From: Alphaproteobacteria bacterium
GTDB taxonomy: Bacteria > Pseudomonadota > Alphaproteobacteria > Rickettsiales > JABSSG01
Reading direction: 5' to 3'
Length of the DNA stretch: 64,000 nt
Assembly (NCBI GenBank): GCA_030426905.1
Contig: JAUHXQ010000005.1
Span: 1-64,000 of the forward strand
Shown here: positions 53,583 through 62,179 of the stretch, piece after piece
How the letters are laid out: every line of letters begins with the position of its first letter
Position numbering within the stretch: the stretch's first letter is position 1
Position numbers and translations under genes: made by a program
Notes under the pieces: generated by a model
The model's database searches: none
What the model was told of the DNA's origin: nothing
Seen by the model: the letters and a program-made list of their open reading frames with translations, nothing else

Positions 53583-53660
53583 CAGTAAAATAAAAATTAT
53601 TTTTTATTTATTTAAAATTCATGTATTATGAGAAAGGAAATTAAATGTTTTACTAACTTT

Positions 53661-54092
53661 ATGAAAGAAAGTTATTATACAATAGGACAAGTAGCAAAAT
53701 TATTTAAAATAAAAACTGACACTATTAGATATTATGAAGAAATTGATTTAGTTAAATGTAAACTTAGGGGAGTGCAAAATCACTATAGAAAATACTCAAA
53801 CTCTGAAATAAAAATTCTAAAATTTATATTTCTTTCTAAATCATTAGGCTTTTCTCTAAAAGAGATAAAAGAATTACTAGAAATCTCTACACATAAAATT
53901 AACTGCCCAGAAACCCAAAAACGCATTAACAAAAAAATAAACAAAATTGATTATACAATATCTACTCTAAAACTATATAAACAAAAATTATTGAAACAAT
54001 TATTTCAATGTGAAATACACAATAGCTTATCCTGCCCATTATACCAAAATAACTTTAATATAGATGATCTCATTGAAAAACATGAAAATTAA
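53661..54092 (+). CDS. merR: MerR, mercury-responsive activator/repressor
   Basis: Counted from the ATG at 53661 the protein has 143 residues. It has the MerR-type winged HTH (YYTIGQVAKLFKIKTDTIRYYEEIDL), a dimer helix and the metal-binding Cys at 82 (NCPE), 117 (QCEI) and 125 (SCPL). The Hg(II)-binding MerR of Tn501 uses Cys82, 117 and 126, so spacing agrees except for one missing residue in the last loop. This argues for a mercury sensor over other MerR-family metals. An upstream ATG at 53628 would add 11 residues; numbering favours 53661. It is divergent from the MerA fusion and followed by the AhpD-like and MerT genes. Confidence 0.87.
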   Translation: MKESYYTIGQVAKLFKIKTDTIRYYEEIDLVKCKLRGVQNHYRKYSNSEIKILKFIFLSKSLGFSLKEIKELLEISTHKINCPETQKRINKKINKIDYTISTLKLYKQKLLKQLFQCEIHNSLSCPLYQNNFNIDDLIEKHEN

Positions 54093-54154
54093 ATATTTTG
54101 TACTTATAAAATATGCTATAATTAATCTAGTAGATATTAAATCTAAAAATACTT

Positions 54155-54526
54155 ATGATGAAAAAAGATATTACTAATATTGATCCAGCTTTGAGCCACA
54201 TGCATGACTTCTCAAAGGTAACTTACAATACTGCAGGAAAATTAAACCAAATGCGCGAAGAAGTGATCTTTAACGACGGTGCATTTTCAGCAAAACTTAA
54301 AGCATTAATTGCTGCTCTTTGGGGAGTATCAACTAAATGCGAACCATGCTTTAAATTCTACATTCAAAAAGCTAAAAAACTAGGCATTACTGAAAAAGAA
54401 CTTGGAGAAATACTGGCCATTGCTTCTGTCATGGGAGGTTGTGTAGGTGAAATGTGGGCTTTAAAGGCCTATAAAGCTTATAAAGATGCAGATACCTCAG
54501 ACAACCAGCAATGTTGCGATGACTAG
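54155..54526 (+). CDS. AhpD/carboxymuconolactone decarboxylase-like protein with CXXC
   Basis: A 123-residue protein with the CMD/AhpD core: KLKALIAALWGVSTKCEPCFKFYIQKAKKLG, in which CEPC (near residues 62-65) is the redox pair, followed by GITEKELGEILAIASVMGG. The C-terminal end has DNQQCCDD with a vicinal Cys pair, an unusual addition that could bind mercury and pass it on. The family includes alkylhydroperoxidase AhpD. It sits between merR and merT, and its stop overlaps the merT start. A TGCTATAAT sequence (54114-54122) could serve as its extended -10 box. A thiol-buffering role is inferred. Confidence 0.8.
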   Translation: MMKKDITNIDPALSHMHDFSKVTYNTAGKLNQMREEVIFNDGAFSAKLKALIAALWGVSTKCEPCFKFYIQKAKKLGITEKELGEILAIASVMGGCVGEMWALKAYKAYKDADTSDNQQCCDD

Positions 54527-54857
54527 AAAAAAATTATTGAAATGTTGCTACCCTAAAACAGGAATTGCTCTTTCGGTATTCACTGCATTTTTTGCACTCT
54601 CTTGCTGTATAGCCCCTTTTGCAATGTTAATCCTAGGACTTAGTGGTGCTAGCTTAAGTATATTAGGATATTTATCCCCTTATAGAAATTATGCTATTGT
54701 AATGATGATTCTTTCTCTATCCTACACTTTTTTTGTTTTATACATACAAAAACCTAACATCTCCTATATCAAAACTTTAAAAACTATTTTTTGGATTATC
54801 ACTATACTAGCAATACTGATCATCGTATTACCTTGGTATGAACATCTCTTACATTAA
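54519..54857 (+). CDS. merT: Mercuric transport protein MerT
   Basis: A 112-residue inner-membrane protein with three helices. The first holds the Hg-binding pair in ALSCCIAPFAMLILGLSGASL, the classic MerT signature. SPYRNYAIVMMILSLSYTFF and TIFWIITILAILIIVLPW follow. The second Cys pair found in the cytoplasmic loop of Tn501 MerT is absent, but an extra pair KCCYP stands before helix 1. The ATG at 54519 overlaps the preceding stop (ATGACTAG); an earlier in-frame ATG at 54486 is less likely. There is no merP in the window, so Hg(II) would pass directly from MerT to the cytosolic thiols and MerA. Confidence 0.88.
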   Translation: MTRKKLLKCCYPKTGIALSVFTAFFALSCCIAPFAMLILGLSGASLSILGYLSPYRNYAIVMMILSLSYTFFVLYIQKPNISYIKTLKTIFWIITILAILIIVLPWYEHLLH

Positions 54858-55127
54858 CAATAAAATTTAAGTTTTTGCTACTCTCTCACACAATGATCAA
54901 AGATTTATCGTCATTGTAAAACCAATGTCTGAAATCTTAGAGAAAATTTGATCTTGTGCCTTTAAGCCATCTACTGGATCATTATTACGACAGTTTAAAC
55001 AGTTTCTCAGCTGGCCTTGCAATTATACCGCGTGAATCATCTATTATACTAATTCTCACATTTAATAGTAGAGGATATGTACAATATTAAGAAAGCTGTT
55101 ATTATATTCTGAGTTATTAACTTAATA
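54858..55127. other. Intergenic stretch with a possible decayed minus-strand coding remnant
   Basis: No intact gene. On the minus strand between 55045 and 54930, two adjacent frames read IDDSRGIIARPAEKLFKLS and DPVDGLKAQDQIFSKISDIG, which look protein-like but are separated by a stop and a frame change. I cannot assign the family. No terminator for merT is obvious. Confidence 0.3.
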
Positions 55128-55463
55128 ATGGTGGGAATAATGCCAAAAACAATAATTAACCAAGAGATATATGAAAGAGCCAAGAGTCTATTATCAAAAT
55201 TCAGAACTAATAGCACAACAACTAACAAACTTAAAGCAGTGATGTCATCATATAAAAATGGTCTAAAGAAAGTATCAGAAGTATTTGATGTACATGTAAC
55301 TTCTATACATAGATGGGCCAGACAAATTCGAGATAATGAGATAGAATCATTGGTAAATAAAAGTAAGCATCAAGATGGTATACTAATTAAGAATCATCAT
55401 AAGGAAGAGATAGCAAAATGGTTGACACAGAATCCCAATCTATCAATTAAAGAAGTGACTGGG
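55128..55463 (+). pseudogene. IS630-type transposase, N-terminal fragment truncated by Tn3 insertion
   Basis: About 111 codons remain: a helix-turn-helix start (KLKAVMSSYKNGLKKVSEVFDVHVTSIHRWARQIRDNE) followed by KEEIAKWLTQNPNLSIKEVTG, the pattern of the DNA-binding part of IS630/Tc1-mariner transposases. The coding sense stops exactly where the Tn3-type inverted repeat begins (GGGG at 55461); codons after it belong to the repeat. The DDE part is not found on the other side of the Tn3 element. No clear IS ends are recognisable. Confidence 0.75.
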
Positions 55464-55495
55464 GTTATAAGCCTAAACCCCCGTATTTTCCGAAA

Positions 55496-56119
55496 TTAAG
55501 AATTTATTATGGCTTCCCTTCTTTTTCTTATGTAAATTGACAGTGATATATGATTTGTATATCCCAGTACTTTAGCCATTTTTCGAACTGATAACCCATA
55601 CCCGAGTAATTCTTTAATCTTGGGAACATCTTTATCAAATTTACTTTTTTGTAATGTGCCCTTGGGTTTTCCTAATATTTTACCTTGAGCTTTTTTAGCA
55701 GCTAATGCTTCCTTGGTACGTATGCTTATTAAATCTCGTTCAAGTTCACCTATCAAAGAAAATATTGTTACCATTATTTTAGACTGCATATCATGCTTTT
55801 GTTTGATATCAATATTTTGTTTTATAACAATGATACGAATATTTCGCTTTATCAGATTATTAATAAGTTCTATGACTTCAGCGGTGCTTCTACCGAGTCT
55901 ACTAAGCTCAGTTACAATCAAAGCTTCTGCATCTTCTAATTTCTGCAGCAATTCATCTATGCGTCTTTGTTTTATACCTTTTTGTGAAGAAACGGTTATT
56001 TCTATAAACTCAGTAATTTTAAATTCGTGCTTGCGTGCATACTCTAAAATTTCAAGCTTTTGATTATTGAGATCTTGCTTGTCAGTAGATATTCTTAAAT
56101 AAGCAACTATTTTGGCCAT
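55496..56119 (-). CDS. Tn3-type serine resolvase
   Basis: A 207-residue serine recombinase. Catalytic Ser in IVAYLRISTDKQDLNNQ, the motif LIVTELSRLGRSTAEVIELI with the essential Arg and Ser, the helix GELERDLISIRTKEALAAKKA, and a C-terminal HTH (YGLSVRKMAKVLGYT). It stops 3 bases from the inside end of the left inverted repeat. Divergent from the transposase with 137 bases between that should contain the res site. It would resolve cointegrates and limit expression of both genes. Confidence 0.92.
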   Translation of the reverse strand: MAKIVAYLRISTDKQDLNNQKLEILEYARKHEFKITEFIEITVSSQKGIKQRRIDELLQKLEDAEALIVTELSRLGRSTAEVIELINNLIKRNIRIIVIKQNIDIKQKHDMQSKIMVTIFSLIGELERDLISIRTKEALAAKKAQGKILGKPKGTLQKSKFDKDVPKIKELLGYGLSVRKMAKVLGYTNHISLSIYIRKRREAIINS

Positions 56120-56256
56120 TTTTTGCAGCTGTTAAATAATAATCTAATTTTTATATAAAAATTATACAAAAAAGATATATGTTATAAAATCTTTTGCTTT
56201 ATCAAAATGATAATATACTGACGTTCGTTATACAACATCTAATTTGAATATAATTT
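56120..56256. promoter_or_regulatory. Divergent promoter and probable res region of the Tn3 element
   Basis: This 137-base, very AT-rich segment separates the start codons of resolvase and transposase. Short words such as TTATAAAAT, GATAATATACTG and CGTTCGTTATAC are present, with a TATAC repeat. In the family it holds the three resolvase-binding subsites and both promoters. I cannot define the subsites with certainty. Confidence 0.4.
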
Positions 56257-59235
56257 ATGCGTGCTAGCAATAAAAGATTAACCATATTATCTAAGTTTGA
56301 ACAATTTGTTTTGTATGCTTTACCAGATTTTAATGACCCACAGAGAAAGAAATATTTTACCTTTAGTAGCGAAGAAGTTCAATTTATACTCAGTCGTTCA
56401 AAGCTATATGCACAAGTTTTTTGTGCTATACAGATAGGGTATTTCAAAGCAAAACAAACCTTCTTTCATTTTAAGTGGCAAGATATTCCTGCAGAAGATA
56501 TCGCTTTTATTTTAAACAGATATTTTTCTGATAGAAATTTTACACCAGTACCTATTACTAAGTATGAGTACTATTTGCAGCATAAGAAAATTTGTTCATT
56601 ATTCCAGTATCAACCTTGGTCTAAGCAGTTTGCAAATATAGTAAATAGGAAGTTAGCAAAATTTACTAGGAGAGACATCAACATAACTTTTGTACTTACT
56701 GAGCTCCTTAGTTTTTTAAAAAAGAGCAAGATTATACGTCCAAACTACACTGTATTACAAGATATTATAAGCAGGGCAATTAGTAGAGAATATAAGCGCT
56801 TAACCAAAATACTTAAATCTATTGTAGATTATGAAAGCAATAAAGCTTTAGAAGCTCTTTTAAAAGAGCAAGATACCTTATCAAAACTGGCTGCACTAAA
56901 ACAAGACACAAAAGACTTTAAATATGGCATGATTTCAGAAGAAATAGAAAAATTTGAAACGCTTAAATCTTTGTATAAGATTGCTAAAGAGATATTGCCG
57001 ACTTTAAAAATATCTCAACAAAATATCACTCATTTTGCTAGTCTTGCACATTATTATACAATTTATGAATTACGCAGATTTAGGCCAGAAACAACAAATC
57101 TATATTTGCTATGTTATGTTTGGTTGCGTTACCAACAAATTACAGATAATCTAGTTAATGCATTTTGCTATAAAGTAACCAAATTTTATAATGAAGCAAA
57201 ATCCTATGCTCAAGAAGAGATGATACAAGATTATACTAGGTGCCACAGTAACCTACCATTGATAGGAAATGTTTTAGAGCTTTTTCTACAAGATTTTGAA
57301 GATGCTACTAAATTTGAATCTATTAAGAAAATGGCTTTTAATATACTATCACGTGACCAACTGCAGAAGACAGTAAAATATCTAAGCAATAAACCAAGTG
57401 AAATATCTTTAAGATGGGAATTTGTTGATAAGAATATCAAGCGTATAACTAAAAACCTTCGACCATTATTCACTAAACTTGATTTTTCTAGCATAGATAC
57501 AAACAGCATATGGATTACTATCATTCAACATTTCAAAGAAAGCTTTGAAGATTTTAGCCATAAAGCTATGTTTAAAGTTATACCAAAAAATCTAAAGCCA
57601 TATCTAGTAAATGAAAATGCTGAAATAAATAGAAACTGTTATGAATTTTGGCTTTATCTTAAAACAAGTTATCTCCTAAAAGGAGAGTTATATTTAAATG
57701 ATAGTATCAAATACAAGCATTTAGACCATGAGCTTATTTCCTTGTCAAGCAAGAAATCTGAAATCAAAGAACTAGATTTGCCTTTATTTAAAACTACTAT
57801 AAAAAAGCACCTAAAAGAAAGAATAAAAATACTCAATAATCTTTGGATCACATTTAATGAAAAATTAAACCAAGGCAAGCTATCCCATCTAAAATTCAAC
57901 CATGATACTCAAGATTTAATATGGAATAAAATTAGAGCAAATGATAAGAAAGTACAGGAGCAGTTTTATAACCAAATACCTCTGAGAAGCATCATTGATA
58001 TATTTAGATTTGTAGATAAGAAGTGTAATTTTTTATCTACCTTTCTCCATCTACAGCCACGTTATGCCAAACAAGAAGCAGAGAAAGATATATTAATTGC
58101 TTCCATTATGGCACAAGCTATGAATTATGGTAGTTTTAAGATGGCTGAAACTAGTGACATAGATTATCATAATATTAACTATACTTATAAGCAGTACTTA
58201 CGACTTGCTACATTAACAAACTCTAACGATGCAATTACTAATGCTGTTACAGAGCTTAATATTTTCAAATATTACTGCTTTGATTTGAATGCTATTTATG
58301 GGGCAGTAGATGGTCAAAAATATGAGCTTGAGTATGCAACACTAAAAGCACGACACTCCACAAAACATAAAGGACGTGGGGTAGTAGCCTATACTTTGCT
58401 TTCTAATCATATTCCATTACAAACTCAAGTTATTGGGGGTAATGAACATGAAAGTTATTATGTCTACGATATTTTACAATCCAATACTTCTGACATCAAA
58501 CCCAGTGCTATTTCTGGAGATATGCACTCAATAAACAAAGCAAATTTTGCAATCTTATCCTGGTATGGATACGAATTTACTCCACGTTTTAGAAATCTAT
58601 ATACCCAGCTCAATCATCTTTACTGCGCTAAAAAATTATCAAAATATAGGAAATATCTAGTAAAGCCTGTTGGGCAAATAAAAGAACAATTAATCATTGA
58701 CGAGTGGCCGAATCTCAAAAGAATTATGGCAACCCTAGCTCTTAAAGAAACTACTCAAAGTATCATAATTAAAAAATTGTGCACTTATACTCATACAAAT
58801 AAAATGCGCCAAGCATTATTTGAGTATGACAAACTAGAGCGTAGTATATATACATTGAAGTACTTGTCTGATTCAAAGCTACAGCAAATAGTGCATCATT
58901 CTCAAAATAGAATTGAATCATATCACAATCTACGTGCCGCTATTGCACAAGTTAATGGTAAGAAGGAGCTTCATGGCAAAACTGATATAGATATAGAAAT
59001 TAGTAATCAGTGCGGAAGACTGGTAGCTAATGCCATTATCTATTACAATTCAGCAATACTTTCTGATTTGCTTGAGAAGCAACAACTCTACAAAAGTGAT
59101 AGGATGTCAAAAAAATTACGTAAAATCTCACCTGTTGCTTGGCAACACATACATCTTTTGGGTCATTATAATTTTAAGAAAAGAAGCCAACAGCTTTTGG
59201 ATCTAGATGCATTAATGGAAAATATAAAAATATAA
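56257..59235 (+). CDS. tnpA: Tn3-family transposase TnpA
   Basis: A 992-residue transposase of normal length. Start RASNKRLTILSKFEQFVLYALPDFND (DUF4158-like N-terminal domain). The DDE_Tnp_Tn3 catalytic part has the first Asp in GAVDGQKYELEY, the second in SAISGDMHSINKANF and the Glu in HHSQNRIESYHNLRAAIAQVNGKKEL. The tail RKISPVAWQHIHLLGHYNF is typical of TnpA. No interruption is seen, so it may be active. It works on the 33-bp ends of the element. Confidence 0.95.
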   Translation: MRASNKRLTILSKFEQFVLYALPDFNDPQRKKYFTFSSEEVQFILSRSKLYAQVFCAIQIGYFKAKQTFFHFKWQDIPAEDIAFILNRYFSDRNFTPVPITKYEYYLQHKKICSLFQYQPWSKQFANIVNRKLAKFTRRDINITFVLTELLSFLKKSKIIRPNYTVLQDIISRAISREYKRLTKILKSIVDYESNKALEALLKEQDTLSKLAALKQDTKDFKYGMISEEIEKFETLKSLYKIAKEILPTLKISQQNITHFASLAHYYTIYELRRFRPETTNLYLLCYVWLRYQQITDNLVNAFCYKVTKFYNEAKSYAQEEMIQDYTRCHSNLPLIGNVLELFLQDFEDATKFESIKKMAFNILSRDQLQKTVKYLSNKPSEISLRWEFVDKNIKRITKNLRPLFTKLDFSSIDTNSIWITIIQHFKESFEDFSHKAMFKVIPKNLKPYLVNENAEINRNCYEFWLYLKTSYLLKGELYLNDSIKYKHLDHELISLSSKKSEIKELDLPLFKTTIKKHLKERIKILNNLWITFNEKLNQGKLSHLKFNHDTQDLIWNKIRANDKKVQEQFYNQIPLRSIIDIFRFVDKKCNFLSTFLHLQPRYAKQEAEKDILIASIMAQAMNYGSFKMAETSDIDYHNINYTYKQYLRLATLTNSNDAITNAVTELNIFKYYCFDLNAIYGAVDGQKYELEYATLKARHSTKHKGRGVVAYTLLSNHIPLQTQVIGGNEHESYYVYDILQSNTSDIKPSAISGDMHSINKANFAILSWYGYEFTPRFRNLYTQLNHLYCAKKLSKYRKYLVKPVGQIKEQLIIDEWPNLKRIMATLALKETTQSIIIKKLCTYTHTNKMRQALFEYDKLERSIYTLKYLSDSKLQQIVHHSQNRIESYHNLRAAIAQVNGKKELHGKTDIDIEISNQCGRLVANAIIYYNSAILSDLLEKQQLYKSDRMSKKLRKISPVAWQHIHLLGHYNFKKRSQQLLDLDALMENIKI

Positions 59236-59555
59236 TGATAGTTATTGAAAAAAAGGGGAAATATTCACAATGTAAAACAGCATATCTTTGTAGACCATAC
59301 AATAGCCTAGAATAAAATTTGAAACAATAACAAACTATCTATATACTGGAAAAACAAGGCAAAATTTGAAGAAAAAGATAAAATCGGAAAATACGGGGGT
59401 TTGGGCTTACAACCCCATATAAATCAATTTCTAGGTATTTTTAGAGCCCTAATGTAAAATACATATAATTTCATAAATTACCCTCTTAAAATGCATTTAT
59501 GGAAGAAAAATTCTCCTACTCTTTCTGGGGTATGACGATCAATGGAACGAAAAGT

Positions 59556-59931
59556 TACGCTAAGGAATTTCTATCATCTGAAATTGCGATATATCGATAG
59601 AAAGTAGCTCTAGAGATTGTTAAAATTTTACAGATTTCATATTTTTTTTGCTGTTAAGACTTTTGGGTCTGTTGCTAGTACTTTTTTTCGTCCACCTTTT
59701 ACTCCTCTAGCTCTAGCTGCTTTAAGGCCAGCTGTAGTTCTTTCTTGAATTAATCTTCTTTCAAATTGAGCAAGTGATGAAAATATATTAAATATTAAAT
59801 CGCCTGAAGCAGTTGTAGTATCAATGGCCCCATCACACAAGGATTTGAAGTTTAAGTGCATTGATTTGTAAATCCAGATCCTGATCATGTTTACTAACTC
59901 GAGCATAACCAATTTTTCTATTATTTCTCAT
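59556..59931 (-). pseudogene. Decayed serine recombinase (internal deletion plus frameshift)
   Basis: The start (ATG at 59931) reads RKIGYARVSKHDQDLDLQINAL, the resolvase catalytic opening. The sequence then jumps in another frame to FKSLCDGAIDTTTASGDLIFNIF, losing about 50 residues including the LSRLGRS region. It continues FERRLIQERTTAGLKAARARG to VLTAKKI and, after a second frameshift, EICKILTISRATFYRYI, the terminal HTH, with a stop at 59556. Order and spacing show one gene broken twice. It lies 140 bases outside the Tn3 element, so it is an older relic. Confidence 0.82.
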
Positions 59932-60033
59932 TTATTATGATACACTATATTGAGATGGGGTTATGATATATGATTTAGATGATTTTTCAACTATTTTTTA
60001 TTCTCTCGTTAAACCCTCGTTTCTTGAGACACA

Positions 60034-60192
60034 ATGTCAGTTGATTTTTTAACAAATAAGCATGAAGATGTTGCAAAACTTTTACCTTTGATGAGTAAAC
60101 ATATTATTTGTAACTACTACACAGCGCATTACGCTACTGAACTCAAGGTACACGACAACGTTCTTCGAACCAGTGCGCCTTTGGTACGTTAG
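60034..60192 (+). CDS. Short open frame, doubtful
   Basis: A 52-codon frame (SVDFLTNKHEDVAKLLPLMSK start) with a helical feel and a sequence like an ankyrin-repeat edge. No ribosome binding site and no neighbours in register. Might be a remnant of a repeat protein. The region 59932-60206 holds nothing else recognisable. Confidence 0.2.
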   Translation: MSVDFLTNKHEDVAKLLPLMSKHIICNYYTAHYATELKVHDNVLRTSAPLVR

Positions 60193-60206
60193 ATTACAAA
60201 ACTCTA

Positions 60207-60626
60207 TTACTCTATTTCAAAGGTATTTTCTGCAACTAATCTTATATGCTCATAATCACAAAAGTTTTCATTATCCTTTAAACAAGGTACTACGGGTGCA
60301 GAATAAGTAACTTTATATTCTCCTGGATGAGCATCCTTAAAATCGCATATTGATGCAATATTTACTTTACTTGCTAGAAATTCGTTAGCTAATAGCTCTA
60401 AATTTTTTTGAGCTACTATAGAAGGATAATGCATAGGTTTACAATTAACATTGGTTGTTCCTTCAATAGGTTCTATAACATACTTCCAATGATACAGATT
60501 TTTCGATAATAATCCTTCTGGTATCATTAAATCTTTCGGGGAGTCATTCCAAAGTTTAAGGTTAACTGTGACATTTGTAGTATCAAAGTAATTTAGTACA
60601 AGATTTGGTTTAATGTAAGATGTCAT
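60207..60626 (-). CDS. Beta-rich protein resembling the N-terminal domain of M35 (aspzincin) peptidases
   Basis: A 139-residue protein without a signal peptide. It alternates strands and turns: TNVTVNLKLWNDSPKDLMIPEGLL, WKYVIEPIEGTTNV, YPSIVAQKNLELLANEF and DAHPGEYKVTYSAP at the end. This is the pattern of the beta domain that precedes the catalytic part in bacterial peptidyl-Lys (M35) metalloendopeptidases, including the closing PGxYxVxYSA. The M35-type catalytic protein is encoded just upstream on the same strand (60692-61627), 65 bases away, which supports the reading. A GGAGG lies before the ATG. As a separate protein it may be a chaperone, inhibitor or substrate-binding subunit. The comparison is from memory of the family. 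Confidence 0.5.
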   Translation of the reverse strand: MTSYIKPNLVLNYFDTTNVTVNLKLWNDSPKDLMIPEGLLSKNLYHWKYVIEPIEGTTNVNCKPMHYPSIVAQKNLELLANEFLASKVNIASICDFKDAHPGEYKVTYSAPVVPCLKDNENFCDYEHIRLVAENTFEIE

Positions 60627-60691
60627 TTTTACCTCCTTAATCTATCCAAGTATACAATATTTTGCTAAAGAGTCTATTGTTCATTTTATGT

Positions 60692-61627
60692 TCAGAGCAC
60701 ATTTTCGAAAAGCATTGAAAAACAAGTAGGGTCTTTTGCTGTAATTTCTATATCACACTTTAATGCATGTTGAATACATAATTTTTTGCTATAACCTATT
60801 TCTACTATTTCATCATCACCATTGCTAATAGAGTGGTGCATTTCATGCAAAATAACATCTATTAAAGTTAAGTTGTGTTGAGTTAAGAAAAATGTAGGGC
60901 AAAGTAAAATATCATTTGTAGATTTAGTTTTTGTATAATTATTAGGCGCTTTAACACTTGCAAGGTCAAAGCCTGTCAATTCTAAATTATCTACTGGAAA
61001 ATAAGGATGAGATGCATATAAGTTTGCTTTAAATTTATCATATATTTGTGCATTATAACTTGTATTTTCACTTAAACCTGCAAACGCCTTATATTCTCTC
61101 GTACAAGTCTTGTAAAATACAAAATCACCAGCTATCGGTGAGAAGGTTGATAAAGTATTACAGTGGAAATCAGCGCAAGATCTGCCGTCTAGTCCTTCCA
61201 TATAAGCAATTTTGATACAACCCCGGTCTTCTAAAAAATGATATAGAGGCGTTAGATAACTATTAAAAATCTCATGAGCTTCATTATTTAAAGTATCTTT
61301 ACACAAATAGGTCTTATAAGTATCCATATTATACAATTTTGATACAACCTCAAACGAGAGTGTATCTAATTCGTAAATAGGTTGAAATATATGCTGCTGA
61401 ATTTGATCTACGCTTTTTTGTAACAATGATTTGATATAAAAATTAGAAGAAATGAGCATAAAAGGTTGATATTTTGTGTGTATAAAGTTATCAGTATTAT
61501 TTTTATTACTGTTACAGTTATTGCAATTAACATCGCGCTGTTTAAAAAGGGAATTATATTGCATACTAATATATGCAAAACTAATAAATAGCGACCCAAA
61601 GATCATATGTTTTTTAGCTTTTAACAT
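60692..61627 (-). CDS. M35-type (aspzincin) metalloendopeptidase
   Basis: A 311-residue protein. The start codon at 61627 is chosen because GGAGG stands 5 bases before it; an in-frame start 14 codons upstream lacks a site. A membrane or signal helix follows (MIFGSLFISFAYISMQY). Near the C-terminus is LIDVILHEMHHSISNGDDE (His261, Glu262, His265, then Asp271/272), then GYSKKLCIQHALK, the zinc site of aspzincins with HExxH followed by a downstream Asp. Several Cys in the middle (CADFHCNTL, KTCTREY) could form disulfides. Such proteins cleave at Lys. An exported protease in an intracellular bacterium is a candidate effector; that is inferred. Confidence 0.72.
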   Translation of the reverse strand: MLKAKKHMIFGSLFISFAYISMQYNSLFKQRDVNCNNCNSNKNNTDNFIHTKYQPFMLISSNFYIKSLLQKSVDQIQQHIFQPIYELDTLSFEVVSKLYNMDTYKTYLCKDTLNNEAHEIFNSYLTPLYHFLEDRGCIKIAYMEGLDGRSCADFHCNTLSTFSPIAGDFVFYKTCTREYKAFAGLSENTSYNAQIYDKFKANLYASHPYFPVDNLELTGFDLASVKAPNNYTKTKSTNDILLCPTFFLTQHNLTLIDVILHEMHHSISNGDDEIVEIGYSKKLCIQHALKCDIEITAKDPTCFSMLFENVL

Positions 61628-61715
61628 TTCGTCCTCCAGCAAATTTAGCCTGCTTTGGCTAGAATTCACTTCAAACCTTTATAGAGAGCTGTTTTGTAGA
61701 ATCTGCACAGCTAAC

Positions 61716-61739
61716 AAAGCCTAGCTCCAGCAGGCTTTT
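61716..61739. terminator. Candidate bidirectional terminator upstream of the peptidase
   Basis: AAAGCCT (61716-61722) pairs with AGGCTTT (61732-61738) around AGCTCCAGC, followed by T on the + strand and T-rich sequence on the minus strand. It may end a transcript entering from the right. A related stem TAGCC/GGCTA lies at 61646-61660. Confidence 0.4.
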
Positions 61740-61939
61740 ATCATTAACCAAATAGTCAGCTTTTATTAATACATACATTAAAAACTTGTTAATATCAAGG
61801 TATTTTAATAATGAGTTCATAAAATCAAGCTAAATAGAGACCATTCAAAACTTAAGGTAGTGTGAGATCGCTCATGTGTGTAATTTGGCAAGAGATAAAA
61901 AGATAAAATTGTGATTTGCTTATTTGTTTTCATTTTCTG

Positions 61940-62050
61940 TTACTTCAGCAGACCTCCAGGAAAATATCTGTAAAAAGTAGAATAAGTAACTCCTAGTCTT
62001 TTTGCTATATCTCTAACACTAATCTTTTTATTTTGAACGGAAATGTTCAT
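61940..62050 (-). pseudogene. Resolvase C-terminal HTH remnant
   Basis: A 36-codon frame (MNISVQNKKISVRDIAKRL start, STFYRYFPGG near the end) is the terminal HTH of a serine resolvase/invertase. Nothing of the catalytic domain is found nearby. It shows the same RATFYRY-type ending as the relic at 59556-59931, but is a different copy. The rest of 61628-62179 holds the terminator-like hairpin and nothing else I can identify. Confidence 0.6.
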
Positions 62051-62179
62051 TAACTATAAAAAATTTCAAAAGAATGAGTTAATCTGACAGATTGTATGTC
62101 ACTGATACAATGGGAATTATGCAGGAAGTAGAGAAGATGTTTTACAATCTAATAAATAGAAAAGATTTTATTTACAATG

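Larger units (their letters stand above)
55461..59416. mobile_element. Tn3-family transposon with resolvase and transposase only
   Basis: Inverted repeats of 33 bp with two mismatches bound the element: left 55461-55493 begins GGGGTTATAAGCCTAAACCC, and right (on the complementary strand) 59416-59384 begins GGGGTTGTAAGCCCAAACCC. GGGG ends are a Tn3 trait. It carries a divergent resolvase (55496-56119) and transposase (56257-59235) and no cargo. The five bases outside differ (TGACT on the left, ATATA on the right), so no target duplication remains. Confidence 0.88.
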
